From the NCBI RefSeq assembly GCF_900583165.1, contig NZ_UTKY01000001.1, positions 372,001 through 436,000 of the forward strand: DNA of 64,000 bases. The letters run 5' to 3'. The stretch's first letter is position 1. The number at the start of each line of letters is the position of its first letter. The notes under the pieces are model-generated. The model saw nothing but the letters and a program-made list of their open reading frames with translations, was not told the DNA's origin and did no database searches. Position numbers and translations under genes: made by a program. Shown one piece after another: positions 24,483 through 32,657 of the stretch. The DNA is from Pseudomonas viridiflava. Its GTDB lineage: Bacteria; Pseudomonadota; Gammaproteobacteria; Pseudomonadales; Pseudomonadaceae.

Positions 24483-25838
24483 ATGAAGAAGTCCACCTTG
24501 GCTTTGGCTGTAGCTTTGGGCGCAATCGCCCAGCAAGCAGGCGCTGCCGGTTTCATCGATGACAGTAAAGTAACACTGGGTCTGCGTAACTTTTACATCA
24601 ACACAGATAACCGTGACAGCGGTACCAAAGCGGCCGGTGCGCAGAACAAGCAGGAAGAATGGGGCCAAGGTTTTGACCTGCGCTTTATCTCCGGTTTCAC
24701 TCAAGGCACCGTAGGCTTCGGTCTTGACGCTATTGGCCTGTTGGGTGTTCGCCTGGATTCCGGCGGTGGCACCAATGGCGCTACTGGTACTTCCTACGGT
24801 GGTACCGTGTTCCCGAGCAAGTCTAATGGCGAAGCCGTTGATAACTACTCGAGCCTGGGCCTGACTGCCAAAGCTAAAATCTCCCAGACCGAACTGAAGC
24901 TGGGCACCCTTCAGCCTAAGCTGCCGGTTATCGTAACCAACGACGGTCGCCTGCTGCCGCAAACGTTCCAGGGCGGCCAGATCTCCTCGAACGATATCAA
25001 GGACCTGACTCTGGTTGCCGGCCAGATCGAAAAGGCCAAAGGTCGTAACTCCAGCAACGTTGATAACCTGTCCATCTCGGGTGCCAACAGCCGTGGCGCT
25101 TCTTGGCGTGACAGCAACAAGTTTTACTACGCTGGTGGTGACTACAAGATCACCAAAGACCTGACTGCTCAGTACTACTACGGCAACCTGGAAGACTTCT
25201 ATAAGCAACACTTCCTGGGCCTGACCCATAACTGGGCTATCGGTCCTGGCGTACTGAAGTCTGACCTGCGTTACTTCAACAGCTCTGACGACGGTAACAA
25301 CGGCAATCAGGCCGCTTACTTCTCGTCGGGCAACTACAGCGGTGTGAACTCCGGTCGTGGCAAGGTTGATAACAACCTCTACAGCGGCCTGTTCTTGTAC
25401 ACCGTTGCTGGTCATACCTTCGGTGGTGGTTACCAGGTCAGCAATGGCAGCAGCGATTTCCCTTGGTTGAACCAGGGTGACGGTTCGTCGGCTTACCTGA
25501 CCACTGACATGCAGATCGCTAAGTTCGCCCGTGCTGGCGAACGTACTTGGCAAGCTCGCTACTCCTATGACTTCGCCAAGGTTGGCGTACCTGGCCTGAC
25601 CGCCGGTGTTGTCTACCTCAAAGGTACTGACATCGATACCGTGTCGCGGACCCAGGTTGAGTCCACCGGTCAATCCGAGTGGGAGCGCGATATCACCGTT
25701 GCCTACGTCGTTCCAGAAGGCCCGCTGAAGAACGTCGGCGTTGCCTGGAAGAACGCCATGTGGCGCAACGATGTTGCTTCCGCGCGCGATCAAGACGAAA
25801 ACCGTGTAATCGTCAGCTACACCTACGCGTTCAAGTAA
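24483..25838 (+). CDS. OprD-family outer membrane porin
   Basis: A 451-residue porin with a signal peptide (MKKSTLALAVALGAIAQQAGA) and the OprD-family start of the mature protein: AGFIDDSKVTLGLRNFYINTDNRD. The C-terminus ends in YTYAFK, with aromatic residues typical of beta-barrel proteins. The body alternates aromatic-rich strands with loops, as in OprE/OprQ/OpdX types. It lets small hydrophilic substrates cross the outer membrane. Codon choice (CTG, GGT, GCT, AAC) and a strong GAGAGGAGCGG Shine-Dalgarno suggest high expression. Lying between TauA-like and LsfA/Ssu genes, it might serve sulfonates, but substrate and exact paralogue are not identified. Confidence 0.93.
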   Translation: MKKSTLALAVALGAIAQQAGAAGFIDDSKVTLGLRNFYINTDNRDSGTKAAGAQNKQEEWGQGFDLRFISGFTQGTVGFGLDAIGLLGVRLDSGGGTNGATGTSYGGTVFPSKSNGEAVDNYSSLGLTAKAKISQTELKLGTLQPKLPVIVTNDGRLLPQTFQGGQISSNDIKDLTLVAGQIEKAKGRNSSNVDNLSISGANSRGASWRDSNKFYYAGGDYKITKDLTAQYYYGNLEDFYKQHFLGLTHNWAIGPGVLKSDLRYFNSSDDGNNGNQAAYFSSGNYSGVNSGRGKVDNNLYSGLFLYTVAGHTFGGGYQVSNGSSDFPWLNQGDGSSAYLTTDMQIAKFARAGERTWQARYSYDFAKVGVPGLTAGVVYLKGTDIDTVSRTQVESTGQSEWERDITVAYVVPEGPLKNVGVAWKNAMWRNDVASARDQDENRVIVSYTYAFK

Positions 25839-25848
25839 CTGCGTAAAA

Positions 25849-25881
25849 CCTTGCCCGGCGCAACGCCGGGCAAGGTGTTTT
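25849..25881 (+). terminator. Rho-independent terminator after the porin gene
   Basis: CCTTGCCCGGCG-CAA-CGCCGGGCAAGG is a perfect 12-bp stem followed by TGTTTTG, 10 bp past the porin stop. Confidence 0.93.
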
Positions 25882-26110
25882 GCTTTCAAGTCGGGCCAAA
25901 CCCCCGCAGGCCCTTCCCGAATCCCTCTTTTTACAGCGTCTCAAGGCCTTCTCGAACCTTGAAGCGAATGGTGCCGCGCACCCGTTCGCCGGTCCAGTGA
26001 ACACATTTTTAATATTCCTTTATCGTCTAGATAAATCGATATTTATTCTTTTTAAATAATTCACAATCCATGCACAGTGGGCTCCATAAGCACTCACCAG
26101 GAGCTACACC

Positions 26111-26749
26111 ATGAGCCTAAGACTGGGCGATATCGCCCCCGACTTCGAACAGGATTCCAGCGCCGGTACAATTCGTTTCCACGAATGGCTGGGCGATAGC
26201 TGGGGTGTGTTGTTTTCCCACCCGGCGGACTTCACCCCCGTGTGCACCACCGAGCTAGGCTTCACCGCCAAGCTCAAGGACGAATTCGCCAAGCGCGGCG
26301 TCAAGGCCATCGCGTTGTCGGTCGACCCGGTGGACTCACACCATAAGTGGATCGAGGACATCAACGAAACCCAGAACACCACGGTCAACTTCCCGATCCT
26401 GGCCGATGCCGATCGCAAAGTGTCCGACCTCTACGACCTGATCCACCCAAATGCCAGCGACACCCTCACCGTGCGCTCCCTGTTTGTGATCGACCCGAAC
26501 AAGAAGGTGCGGCTGACCATTACTTACCCGGCCAGCACCGGGCGTAACTTCCACGAGATTTTGCGGGTTATCGACTCGTTGCAGCTCACCGACAGCCATA
26601 AGGTTGCCACGCCTGCCAACTGGCAGGACGGTGATGAAGTGGTGATCGTGCCGTCGCTCAAGGACGAGGAAGAGATCAAGAAACGCTTTCCTAAAGGCTA
26701 TCGCGCGGTGAAGCCGTACCTGCGCCTGACGCCGCAACCTAACCGCTAA
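26111..26749 (+). CDS. lsfA: 1-Cys peroxiredoxin LsfA
   Basis: A 212-residue Prx6-type peroxiredoxin. The peroxidatic cysteine C45 lies in PADFTPVCTTELG, and the C-terminal domain (about 165-210) is typical of 1-Cys enzymes, with no resolving cysteine. It reduces hydrogen and organic peroxides. LsfA of P. putida was found as a sulfate-starvation-induced protein, which agrees with ssuE starting 245 bp downstream. The AT-rich region before it (25985-26090) is a probable promoter. Downstream lie a compact palindromic REP and a terminator, so it is probably its own transcript with some read-through to ssuE. Confidence 0.95.
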   Translation: MSLRLGDIAPDFEQDSSAGTIRFHEWLGDSWGVLFSHPADFTPVCTTELGFTAKLKDEFAKRGVKAIALSVDPVDSHHKWIEDINETQNTTVNFPILADADRKVSDLYDLIHPNASDTLTVRSLFVIDPNKKVRLTITYPASTGRNFHEILRVIDSLQLTDSHKVATPANWQDGDEVVIVPSLKDEEEIKKRFPKGYRAVKPYLRLTPQPNR

Positions 26750-26759
26750 CGCAGAACCC

Positions 26760-26789
26760 ATGTGGGAGGGGGCAAGCCCCCTCCCACAT
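26760..26789. repeat. Collapsed palindromic REP element
   Basis: ATGTGGGAGGGGGC-AA-GCCCCCTCCCACAT: two 14-bp REP ends meet as a perfect inverted repeat with a 2-nt spacer and no core. It may have arisen by deletion of the REPIN interior. It lies 10 bp after the lsfA stop. Confidence 0.9.
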
Positions 26790-26816
26790 TTCCGAGCTCA
26801 CAATGCAGGGGTTTTC

Positions 26817-26842
26817 AGGCCGTTTTCGACGGCCTTTTTTTT
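26817..26842 (+). terminator. Rho-independent terminator after lsfA
   Basis: AGGCCGT-TTTCG-ACGGCCT followed by a run of T (26835-26842). The stem is 7 bp. It separates lsfA from the ssu promoter region. Confidence 0.88.
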
Positions 26843-26898
26843 CGCCTGGCAATTACCATTCTTCATATGCATTAAAAGAATAAACACATGAAAAAATA

Positions 26899-26920
26899 AG
26901 ATTTAAAGATATATAAATCT
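26899..26920. promoter_or_regulatory. AT-rich inverted repeat upstream of ssuE
   Basis: AGATTTA and TAAATCT are 7-bp perfect arms with an 8-bp spacer (AAGATATA), 75 bp before the ssuE start at 26995. It is a candidate operator or activator site; sulfonate genes in pseudomonads respond to CysB-type and other sulfur regulators, but which binds here is unknown. Confidence 0.4.
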
Positions 26921-26994
26921 GCTGATAAGGTCTGTCACATATTGGCGCCATCGCCACACAGCGAACCGCCGGCACTAGCTCAAGGAATTCCTGC

Positions 26995-27588
26995 ATGTTG
27001 GTCGTAACACTTGGAGGCAGTCCCAGTCAGCGTTCCCGCTCAGGGGTCTTGCTGGAAAAAACCCGTCAGTGGCTGCAAGACAAAGGTGTAGAGGTGGTGA
27101 GTTACCAGATACGGGACTTCCCGGCTGAAGACTTGCTGCACGCCCGCTTCGACAGTCCCAAGGTCATCGACCTGTTGCAACAGGTGGCCAATGCGGACGG
27201 CTTGGTAATCGCCACGCCGGTGTACAAGGCCTCGTTTTCCGGTGCGCTGAAAACCGTTCTGGACCTGTTGCCCGAGCGTGCCCTGGCTCACAAGATCGTC
27301 TTGCCAATGGCCACCGGCGGCAGCATCGCCCACATGTTGGCGGTGGATTACGCCTTGAAGCCGGTGTTGTCGGCGCTCAAGGCTCAGGAATTGCTCCACG
27401 GCATCTTTGCCGAAGACAGCCAGATCGCTTATGGCGAAGGCAGCGCCCAGGCGCAGTTGGTGCCGGTCCTCGAACACCGTTTGCACGAGGCCCTTGAGAC
27501 GCTCTACAGCGCCATGGCCCGCCGCCCTAAACCGCTGGACCCTCATGTGTTGAACGACCGTTTGTTGACTGCTCGCTGGAGCATCTAA
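26995..27588 (+). CDS. ssuE: NADPH-dependent FMN reductase SsuE
   Basis: A 197-residue flavodoxin-like FMN reductase. The N-terminal phosphate-binding region is [19 protein letters not shown] and the flavin/dimer region is [35 protein letters not shown]. It supplies reduced FMN to the SsuD monooxygenase for cleaving alkanesulfonates. It is the first gene of ssuEADCBF, a conserved order in Pseudomonas. The gap to ssuA is 94 bp with no repeats. Confidence 0.95.
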   Translation: MLVVTLGGSPSQRSRSGVLLEKTRQWLQDKGVEVVSYQIRDFPAEDLLHARFDSPKVIDLLQQVANADGLVIATPVYKASFSGALKTVLDLLPERALAHKIVLPMATGGSIAHMLAVDYALKPVLSALKAQELLHGIFAEDSQIAYGEGSAQAQLVPVLEHRLHEALETLYSAMARRPKPLDPHVLNDRLLTARWSI

Positions 27589-27682
27589 GCCTTACCGATT
27601 TATAGAAACACTCACCTTACTCAGCCGCCAACGGCCAAGCAGGTGCAGCCAACCCCCTCATCGCATATTTGGAGAGAGCGCC

Positions 27683-28651
27683 ATGCGCACTGTCATCTTG
27701 CGTCGTGGTCTGGTCGCACTGTTTGCTGCGGCTGTGTCCTTCGGCGCCATTGTTCAAGCTCAAGCCGCCGAGACCCTGCGGATCGGTTATCAGAAGTACG
27801 GCACGCTGGTGCTGCTCAAGGCCAAAGGCACGCTGGAAAAGCGCCTGGCTGCCCAGGATGTGAAGGTGCAGTGGACTGAGTTTCCCGGTGGCCCACAGCT
27901 GCTGGAAGGTCTGAACGTAGGCTCCATCGACTTCGGCGTTACCGGCGAAACGCCGCCGGTGTTCGCCCAGGCCGCCGGTGCCGATCTGCTCTACGTGGCC
28001 TACGAGCCGCCAGCGCCCACCAGCGAAGCGATCCTGGTGCCGAAAGACTCGACGATCAAATCGGTGGCCGAGCTTAAGGGCAAGAAAATCGTGCTCAACA
28101 AAGGCTCCAACGTGCACTACCTGCTGGTACGTGCGCTGGAAGACGCCGGCCTCAAATACACCGACGTGCAGACTGTGTTCCTACCGCCCGCCGACGCCCG
28201 TGCCGCATTCGAACGTGGCAGCGTGGACGCCTGGGTGATCTGGGACCCGTACCAGGCCGCTGCCGAAAAACAACTGCAAGCCCGCACCCTGCGTGACGGT
28301 ACCGGCATCGCCGACAACCATCAGTTCTACCTGGCCACCAAGCCGTATGCCGAGCAGCACCCTGAAGTGGTCAAGGCGTTGATCGAAGAAGTGCGCGCCG
28401 TGGGCGAATGGTCCAAGGCCAACCCGCAGGAAGTCACCGAGCAAGTCGCACCGCTGCTGGGCCTGCCGGCTGACATCACCCTGACCTCGGTGAAGCGCCA
28501 AGGCTACGGCGCGCTGTTTCTGACCCCGGAAGTGGTCGCCGCCCAACAGAAAATCGCCGACAGCTTCTACCAACTCAAATTGATCCCCAAACCCTTGAGC
28601 ATCAAGGACGTGATCTGGACCCCACCCGCCGCCGTTGCCAAAGCGCCGTAA
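27683..28651 (+). CDS. ssuA: Aliphatic sulfonate ABC transporter binding protein SsuA
   Basis: A 322-residue periplasmic protein with a signal peptide (residues 1-28, ending in VQAQA) and the SsuA-type mature N-terminus [27 protein letters not shown]. Ligand-site motifs such as [26 protein letters not shown] and [22 protein letters not shown] are intact. It captures alkanesulfonates for SsuBC. It lies 25 bp before ssuD and belongs to the ssu operon. Length and motifs are normal. Confidence 0.96.
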   Translation: MRTVILRRGLVALFAAAVSFGAIVQAQAAETLRIGYQKYGTLVLLKAKGTLEKRLAAQDVKVQWTEFPGGPQLLEGLNVGSIDFGVTGETPPVFAQAAGADLLYVAYEPPAPTSEAILVPKDSTIKSVAELKGKKIVLNKGSNVHYLLVRALEDAGLKYTDVQTVFLPPADARAAFERGSVDAWVIWDPYQAAAEKQLQARTLRDGTGIADNHQFYLATKPYAEQHPEVVKALIEEVRAVGEWSKANPQEVTEQVAPLLGLPADITLTSVKRQGYGALFLTPEVVAAQQKIADSFYQLKLIPKPLSIKDVIWTPPAAVAKAP

Positions 28652-28676
28652 CTCGACTTCTTCAGGAGACAACTCC

Positions 28677-29825
28677 ATGAGCCTCAATATTTTCTGGTTC
28701 CTGCCCACCCACGGCGACGGCCATTACCTTGGCACCGCCGAAGGCGCCCGCGCCGTCGACCACGGTTATTTGCAGCAAGTGGCCCAGGCCGCTGATCGCC
28801 TGGGCTTCGGCGGGGTATTGATCCCCACCGGTCGCTCCTGCGAAGACTCGTGGCTGGTGGCGGCGTCGCTGATCCCGGTGACCCAGCGTTTGAAATTCCT
28901 TGTCGCCCTGCGCCCCGGGATCATTTCCCCGACGGTGGCCGCGCGTCAGGCCGCGACCCTGGACCGACTGTCCGGCGGTCGTGCGTTGTTCAACCTGGTC
29001 ACCGGTGGTGACCCAGAAGAGTTGGCCGGCGATGGTTTGTTCCTGAGCCACGAAGAGCGCTACCAGGCTTCGGTGGAATTCACCCGCATCTGGCGCCGCG
29101 TGCTGGAAGGCGAAACCGTGGACTACGACGGCGAGCACATCAGCGTCAAAGGCGCCAAGTTGCTTTACCCGCCGATCCAGCAACCCCGCCCGCCGCTGTA
29201 CTTCGGCGGTTCCTCCGACGCGGCCCAAGACCTGGCCGCCGAGCAAGTGGAGATGGTGCTGACCTGGGGCGAGCCACCGGCCGCCGTGGCAGAAAAAATC
29301 GCCCAGGTGCGTGCCAAGGCTGAAAAGCTCGGGCGCACCCTGCGCTTTGGTATTCGCTTGCATGTGATCGTGCGCGAAACCAACGAAGAGGCGTGGAAAG
29401 CCGCCGACAAACTGATCTCCCATGTGGACGACGACACCATCGCCCGTGCCCAGGCCTCACTGTCGCGCTTTGACTCGGTGGGCCAGCAACGCATGGCCGC
29501 CTTGCACGGCGGTAGCCGCGATAACCTGGAAGTCAGCCCCAACCTATGGGCTGGTGTCGGCCTGGTGCGCGGCGGTGCCGGTACTGCTTTGGTCGGCGAT
29601 GGTCCCACTGTTGCGGCGCGGGTCAAGGAATACGCCGACCTGGGTATCGACACCTTTATCTTCTCGGGTTACCCCCACCTGGAAGAGTCGTATCGGGTCG
29701 CCGAGTTGCTGTTCCCTCACCTGGATATCGAACGTCCCGAACTGCCCAAAGGCGCTGGGTATGTGAGCCCGTTCGGCGAAATGGTCGCCAACGATATTCT
29801 TCCCAAAGCTGCGTCGGCGAGCTGA
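28677..29825 (+). CDS. ssuD: FMNH2-dependent alkanesulfonate monooxygenase
   Basis: A 382-residue bacterial-luciferase-family monooxygenase that releases sulfite and an aldehyde from alkanesulfonates using FMNH2 from SsuE. The start [19 protein letters not shown] is the usual SsuD N-terminus; [48 protein letters not shown] and [24 protein letters not shown] are family motifs. The upstream open extension overlaps the end of ssuA and is not used. The Shine-Dalgarno TTCAGGAGACAA is good. Confidence 0.97.
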   Translation: MSLNIFWFLPTHGDGHYLGTAEGARAVDHGYLQQVAQAADRLGFGGVLIPTGRSCEDSWLVAASLIPVTQRLKFLVALRPGIISPTVAARQAATLDRLSGGRALFNLVTGGDPEELAGDGLFLSHEERYQASVEFTRIWRRVLEGETVDYDGEHISVKGAKLLYPPIQQPRPPLYFGGSSDAAQDLAAEQVEMVLTWGEPPAAVAEKIAQVRAKAEKLGRTLRFGIRLHVIVRETNEEAWKAADKLISHVDDDTIARAQASLSRFDSVGQQRMAALHGGSRDNLEVSPNLWAGVGLVRGGAGTALVGDGPTVAARVKEYADLGIDTFIFSGYPHLEESYRVAELLFPHLDIERPELPKGAGYVSPFGEMVANDILPKAASAS

Positions 29826-29833
29826 GGCAGCCC

Positions 29834-30622
29834 ATGAACTATGAAAAATTGAGCCATCGCGTAGCGCCTTGGGTGCTGCCGATCTTATTGCTGGCGGTGT
29901 GGCAGTTGTCGGTGTCGGCGGGATGGTTGTCGACACGCATCCTACCGGCGCCCAGCGCGGTGATTGCCGCCGGGGTCCATCTGGTGGCCAGCGGCGAGAT
30001 CTGGACGCACCTGGCTATCAGCGGCTGGCGTGCGGGCCTGGGCTTTGTGATCGGTGGCAGTATTGGTCTCGTCTTGGGCTTTATCACGGGGCTATCGGCG
30101 TGGGGCGAGCGGTTGCTCGACAGCTCGGTGCAGATGATCCGCAACGTGCCGCACTTGGCGTTGATTCCATTGGTAATCCTGTGGTTCGGCATTGATGAGA
30201 CTGCAAAGATTTTCCTGGTTGCACTCGGCACGCTGTTCCCGATCTACCTGAACACCTACCACGGCATCCGCAATGTTGACCCGGCGCTGGTGGAGATGTC
30301 TCGCAGCTACGGCTTGTCCGGGTTCAGCCTGTTCCGCCAGGTGATCCTGCCGGGCGCGTTGCCGTCGATCCTGGTGGGCGTGCGCTTCGCGTTGGGCTTT
30401 ATGTGGCTGACGTTGATCGTGGCGGAAACCATCTCGGCCAGCTCCGGCATCGGTTACCTGGCGATGAACGCCCGTGAATTCCTGCAAACCGACGTGGTGG
30501 TACTGGCCATCGTCATGTACGCCATCCTCGGCAAACTCGCCGACCTGGCCGCCCGTGGCCTTGAGCGTGTGTGGCTGCGCTGGCACCCGGCTTACCAAGT
30601 GAATAAAGGAGGTGCGGCATGA
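29834..30622 (+). CDS. ssuC: Sulfonate ABC transporter permease SsuC
   Basis: A 262-residue inner-membrane protein with about six transmembrane segments. The EAA loop is [39 protein letters not shown] near residues 155-195. It forms the channel of the SsuABC importer with SsuB. The start is the ATG at 29834 ([20 protein letters not shown]), 8 bp after ssuD. It overlaps ssuB by 4 bp (ATGA). Confidence 0.96.
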   Translation: MNYEKLSHRVAPWVLPILLLAVWQLSVSAGWLSTRILPAPSAVIAAGVHLVASGEIWTHLAISGWRAGLGFVIGGSIGLVLGFITGLSAWGERLLDSSVQMIRNVPHLALIPLVILWFGIDETAKIFLVALGTLFPIYLNTYHGIRNVDPALVEMSRSYGLSGFSLFRQVILPGALPSILVGVRFALGFMWLTLIVAETISASSGIGYLAMNAREFLQTDVVVLAIVMYAILGKLADLAARGLERVWLRWHPAYQVNKGGAA

Positions 30623-31425
30623 CTGCTCAACAACCGCCACGCCTGCGCAAAGGTATACCGCTGGCCGTGCGCAAATTGCGCAAAGCCTTTGGCGCACGTG
30701 AAGTCCTAAAGGACATCGACCTGCACATCCCGGCGGGCCAGTTTGTGGCCGTGGTCGGCCGCAGTGGTTGCGGCAAAAGTACCTTGCTGCGGCTGTTGGC
30801 CGGGTTGGACAAAGCCAGCAGCGGCGAGCTGTTGGCCGGTTCCGCGCCACTGAGCGAAGCGATTGAAGACACGCGATTGATGTTCCAGGAAGCGCGCCTG
30901 CTGCCGTGGAAAAAAATCATCGACAACGTGGGCCTGGGCCTCAAAGGCGATTGGCGCCCTAAAGCCTTGGAAGCGTTGGAAGCGGTCGGCCTGGCGGAGC
31001 GCGCCAATGAGTGGCCGGCGGCCTTGTCCGGTGGCCAGAAGCAACGTGTGGCCCTGGCCCGTGCGCTGATCCACCAGCCGCGCCTGCTGTTGCTGGATGA
31101 GCCGTTGGGTGCGCTGGACGCCCTGACCCGCATCGAGATGCAGCAACTGATCGAAAACCTGTGGCAAAAACACGGTTTTACCGTGCTGCTGGTCACCCAC
31201 GATGTCAGCGAAGCCGTGGCGATTGCCGACCGAGTGATTTTGATCGAAGACGGCGAAATCGGCCTGGACCTGCAGGTCGACTTGCCACGTCCACGCGTGC
31301 GTGGCTCCCATCGCCTGGCATCGCTGGAAGCCGAAGTGCTTAACCGTGTGCTGTCGCTGCCCGGCACCCCGCCGGAACCCGAACCTGTTTCACCGCTGCC
31401 GACGCAATTGCGTTGGGCTCAATAA
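30619..31425 (+). CDS. ssuB: Sulfonate ABC transporter ATPase SsuB
   Basis: A 268-residue ABC ATPase: Walker [10 protein letters not shown] at about residues 52-60, ABC signature [16 protein letters not shown], Walker [16 protein letters not shown] and the switch histidine in [11 protein letters not shown]. It powers SsuC. The N-terminus reads [26 protein letters not shown]. The start overlaps the ssuC stop by 4 bp. It is followed 28 bp later by ssuF. Confidence 0.96.
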   Translation: MTAQQPPRLRKGIPLAVRKLRKAFGAREVLKDIDLHIPAGQFVAVVGRSGCGKSTLLRLLAGLDKASSGELLAGSAPLSEAIEDTRLMFQEARLLPWKKIIDNVGLGLKGDWRPKALEALEAVGLAERANEWPAALSGGQKQRVALARALIHQPRLLLLDEPLGALDALTRIEMQQLIENLWQKHGFTVLLVTHDVSEAVAIADRVILIEDGEIGLDLQVDLPRPRVRGSHRLASLEAEVLNRVLSLPGTPPEPEPVSPLPTQLRWAQ

Positions 31426-31453
31426 CTCACTTGTCCCACGAAGAGAGAACAAC

Positions 31454-31669
31454 ATGACTATTAAAGCCATCAACGTGCGTAACCAGTTCAAAGGCACCAT
31501 CAAGGAAATCGTCGTCGGCGACGTGCTGTCGGAAATCGACGTACAGACGGCGTCGGGCATCGTGACTTCGGTGATCACCACTCGCTCGGTTAAAGAGCTG
31601 GAGTTGGTGATTGGCAGTGAAGTGATTGCTTTTGTGAAGTCGACTGAGGTGTCGATCGCCAAGTTGTGA
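31454..31669 (+). CDS. ssuF: Molybdopterin-binding (Mop) protein SsuF
   Basis: A 71-residue single Mop domain (NVRNQFKGTIKEIVVGDVLSEIDVQTASGIVTSVITTRSVKELEL), of the kind that binds molybdate or molybdopterin. In P. putida ssuF is the last gene of the ssu operon and is needed for growth on sulfonates, though its biochemical role is unclear. The start has GAAGAGAGAACAAC upstream. A pair of REPs follows. Confidence 0.92.
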   Translation: MTIKAINVRNQFKGTIKEIVVGDVLSEIDVQTASGIVTSVITTRSVKELELVIGSEVIAFVKSTEVSIAKL

Positions 31670-31686
31670 TTGCCCTTGAGGCCGCC

Positions 31687-31759
31687 ATCGGGGGCAAGCC
31701 CCCCTCCCACCTTTGAACTGTGAACACATTCAAATGTGGGAGGGGGCTTGCCCCCGATG
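31687..31759. repeat. REP pair in the reverse (tail-to-tail) arrangement
   Basis: An inverted REP (ATCGGGGGCAAGCCC...CCCAC) at 31687-31710 is followed by a direct REP (GTGGGAGGGGGCTTGCCCCC) at 31736-31759, so the conserved ends face each other. This differs from the usual REPIN, where they face outward. It lies between ssuF and the convergent TetR gene. Confidence 0.9.
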
Positions 31760-31783
31760 AGGCCCTTCCAGCCACTACAAGGC

Positions 31784-32413
31784 TCAACGCTTAGGCAGAT
31801 AAACCGGCAAATACAGCCCCACATACGCATCAAACACCCGCATCCCTTCCTCCGCCATACGCGGCGTGATCAGCCCATGCTGATGCACCGAGCGTGCATA
31901 CACGCGGTCGCTCAACTCCAGCGCCAAGGCAAACACATCCACATCGCTGGGCAATGTCGGCACTTCAAAGTGACGGTTGAACACCGCCAGCATCAAATCC
32001 CCCAACTCCAAGTCGTGTTGACGGTCCGCCTGCGTCACCTCGGTCAGCCCGTGCTGCGCCAGGATCAACTGGCGAGCGGCGGCGTCGTGGTCGTAGATGG
32101 TGAGCATGCGCTGTTCGACGATGTAGGACAGGTCACGCCAGTGCTTGAGTGAATCATGCTCGATAGGCGCCTGAATCGCCGCTCGAAAAGCCGCGTGCAC
32201 ATCAGCGGTCAACGCCTCGAGCAGCGCCGGTACGCTGGCGAAAAAGTGATACACCGACGACGGCGGAATCTGCGCCCGCTCGGCCACGCTGTAGATCGAC
32301 AAACCGGCCACGCCTTCGGCAGCCAGCAGGGTGCGGGCGGCGTCGAGGATCGCGTCGATCCGGGCCTGGCTACGGGCACGGGGTTTGCGAGGGGGAGCGG
32401 GGCGGGTGGTCAT
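31784..32413 (-). CDS. TetR/AcrR-family transcriptional regulator
   Basis: A 209-residue regulator with the N-terminal TetR DNA-binding domain at residues 15-65 (RIDAILDAARTLLAAEGVAGLSIYSVAERAQIPPSSVYHFFASVPALLEAL) and an all-alpha ligand domain after it. A proline- and arginine-rich N-terminal tail (PAPPRKPRARSQAR) precedes the helix-turn-helix. The Shine-Dalgarno GTAGGAGACTTCC is ideal. The gene is convergent with ssuF and upstream of the polyamine locus. Its target and ligand are not known; no obvious operator was found in its own promoter. Confidence 0.93.
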   Translation of the reverse strand: MTTRPAPPRKPRARSQARIDAILDAARTLLAAEGVAGLSIYSVAERAQIPPSSVYHFFASVPALLEALTADVHAAFRAAIQAPIEHDSLKHWRDLSYIVEQRMLTIYDHDAAARQLILAQHGLTEVTQADRQHDLELGDLMLAVFNRHFEVPTLPSDVDVFALALELSDRVYARSVHQHGLITPRMAEEGMRVFDAYVGLYLPVYLPKR

Positions 32414-32476
32414 GGAAGTCTCCTACAAGGCAGGGGGCATTGTATGAGCACAGAGGTGGGTTGTCTGCCAGACCGC

Positions 32477-32574
32477 CATCGGGAGCAAGCCCCCTCCCAC
32501 ACTTAACCGAGTTCCAGCTTTGGAATGCAGTCAAATGTGGGAGGGGCGGTGCGACGATTCGACTTGCTCCCGAT
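32477..32574. repeat. REP pair, one arm with a 16-bp inserted cassette
   Basis: An inverse REP at 32477-32500 and a direct one at 32535-32574. The second holds GGTGCGACGATTCGAC between the GGGAGGGG and CTTGCTCCCGAT halves. The same cassette, inverted, occurs at 18774-18811. Confidence 0.85.
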
Positions 32575-32604
32575 GGGGCCAACTCGATCTACCGGAAAAT
32601 CCCC

Positions 32605-32638
32605 AAAAAAAACGCCACAGACAAAAGCCTGCAGCGTT
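32605..32638 (-). terminator. Rho-independent terminator after the spuI-type ligase gene
   Basis: On the minus strand AACGCTGCAG pairs with CTGTGGCGTT (10 bp with two G-U pairs), followed by a T run (TTTTTTTTGGGG). It lies 20 bp past the stop at 32658. Confidence 0.85.
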
Positions 32639-32657
32639 CTTTCAATGCAACCGCCGA

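Noticed and set aside
24432..25889. Long minus-strand ORF opposite the porin gene
   Set aside because: Mirror frame of a highly expressed gene with strong codon bias; no domain or ribosome binding site.
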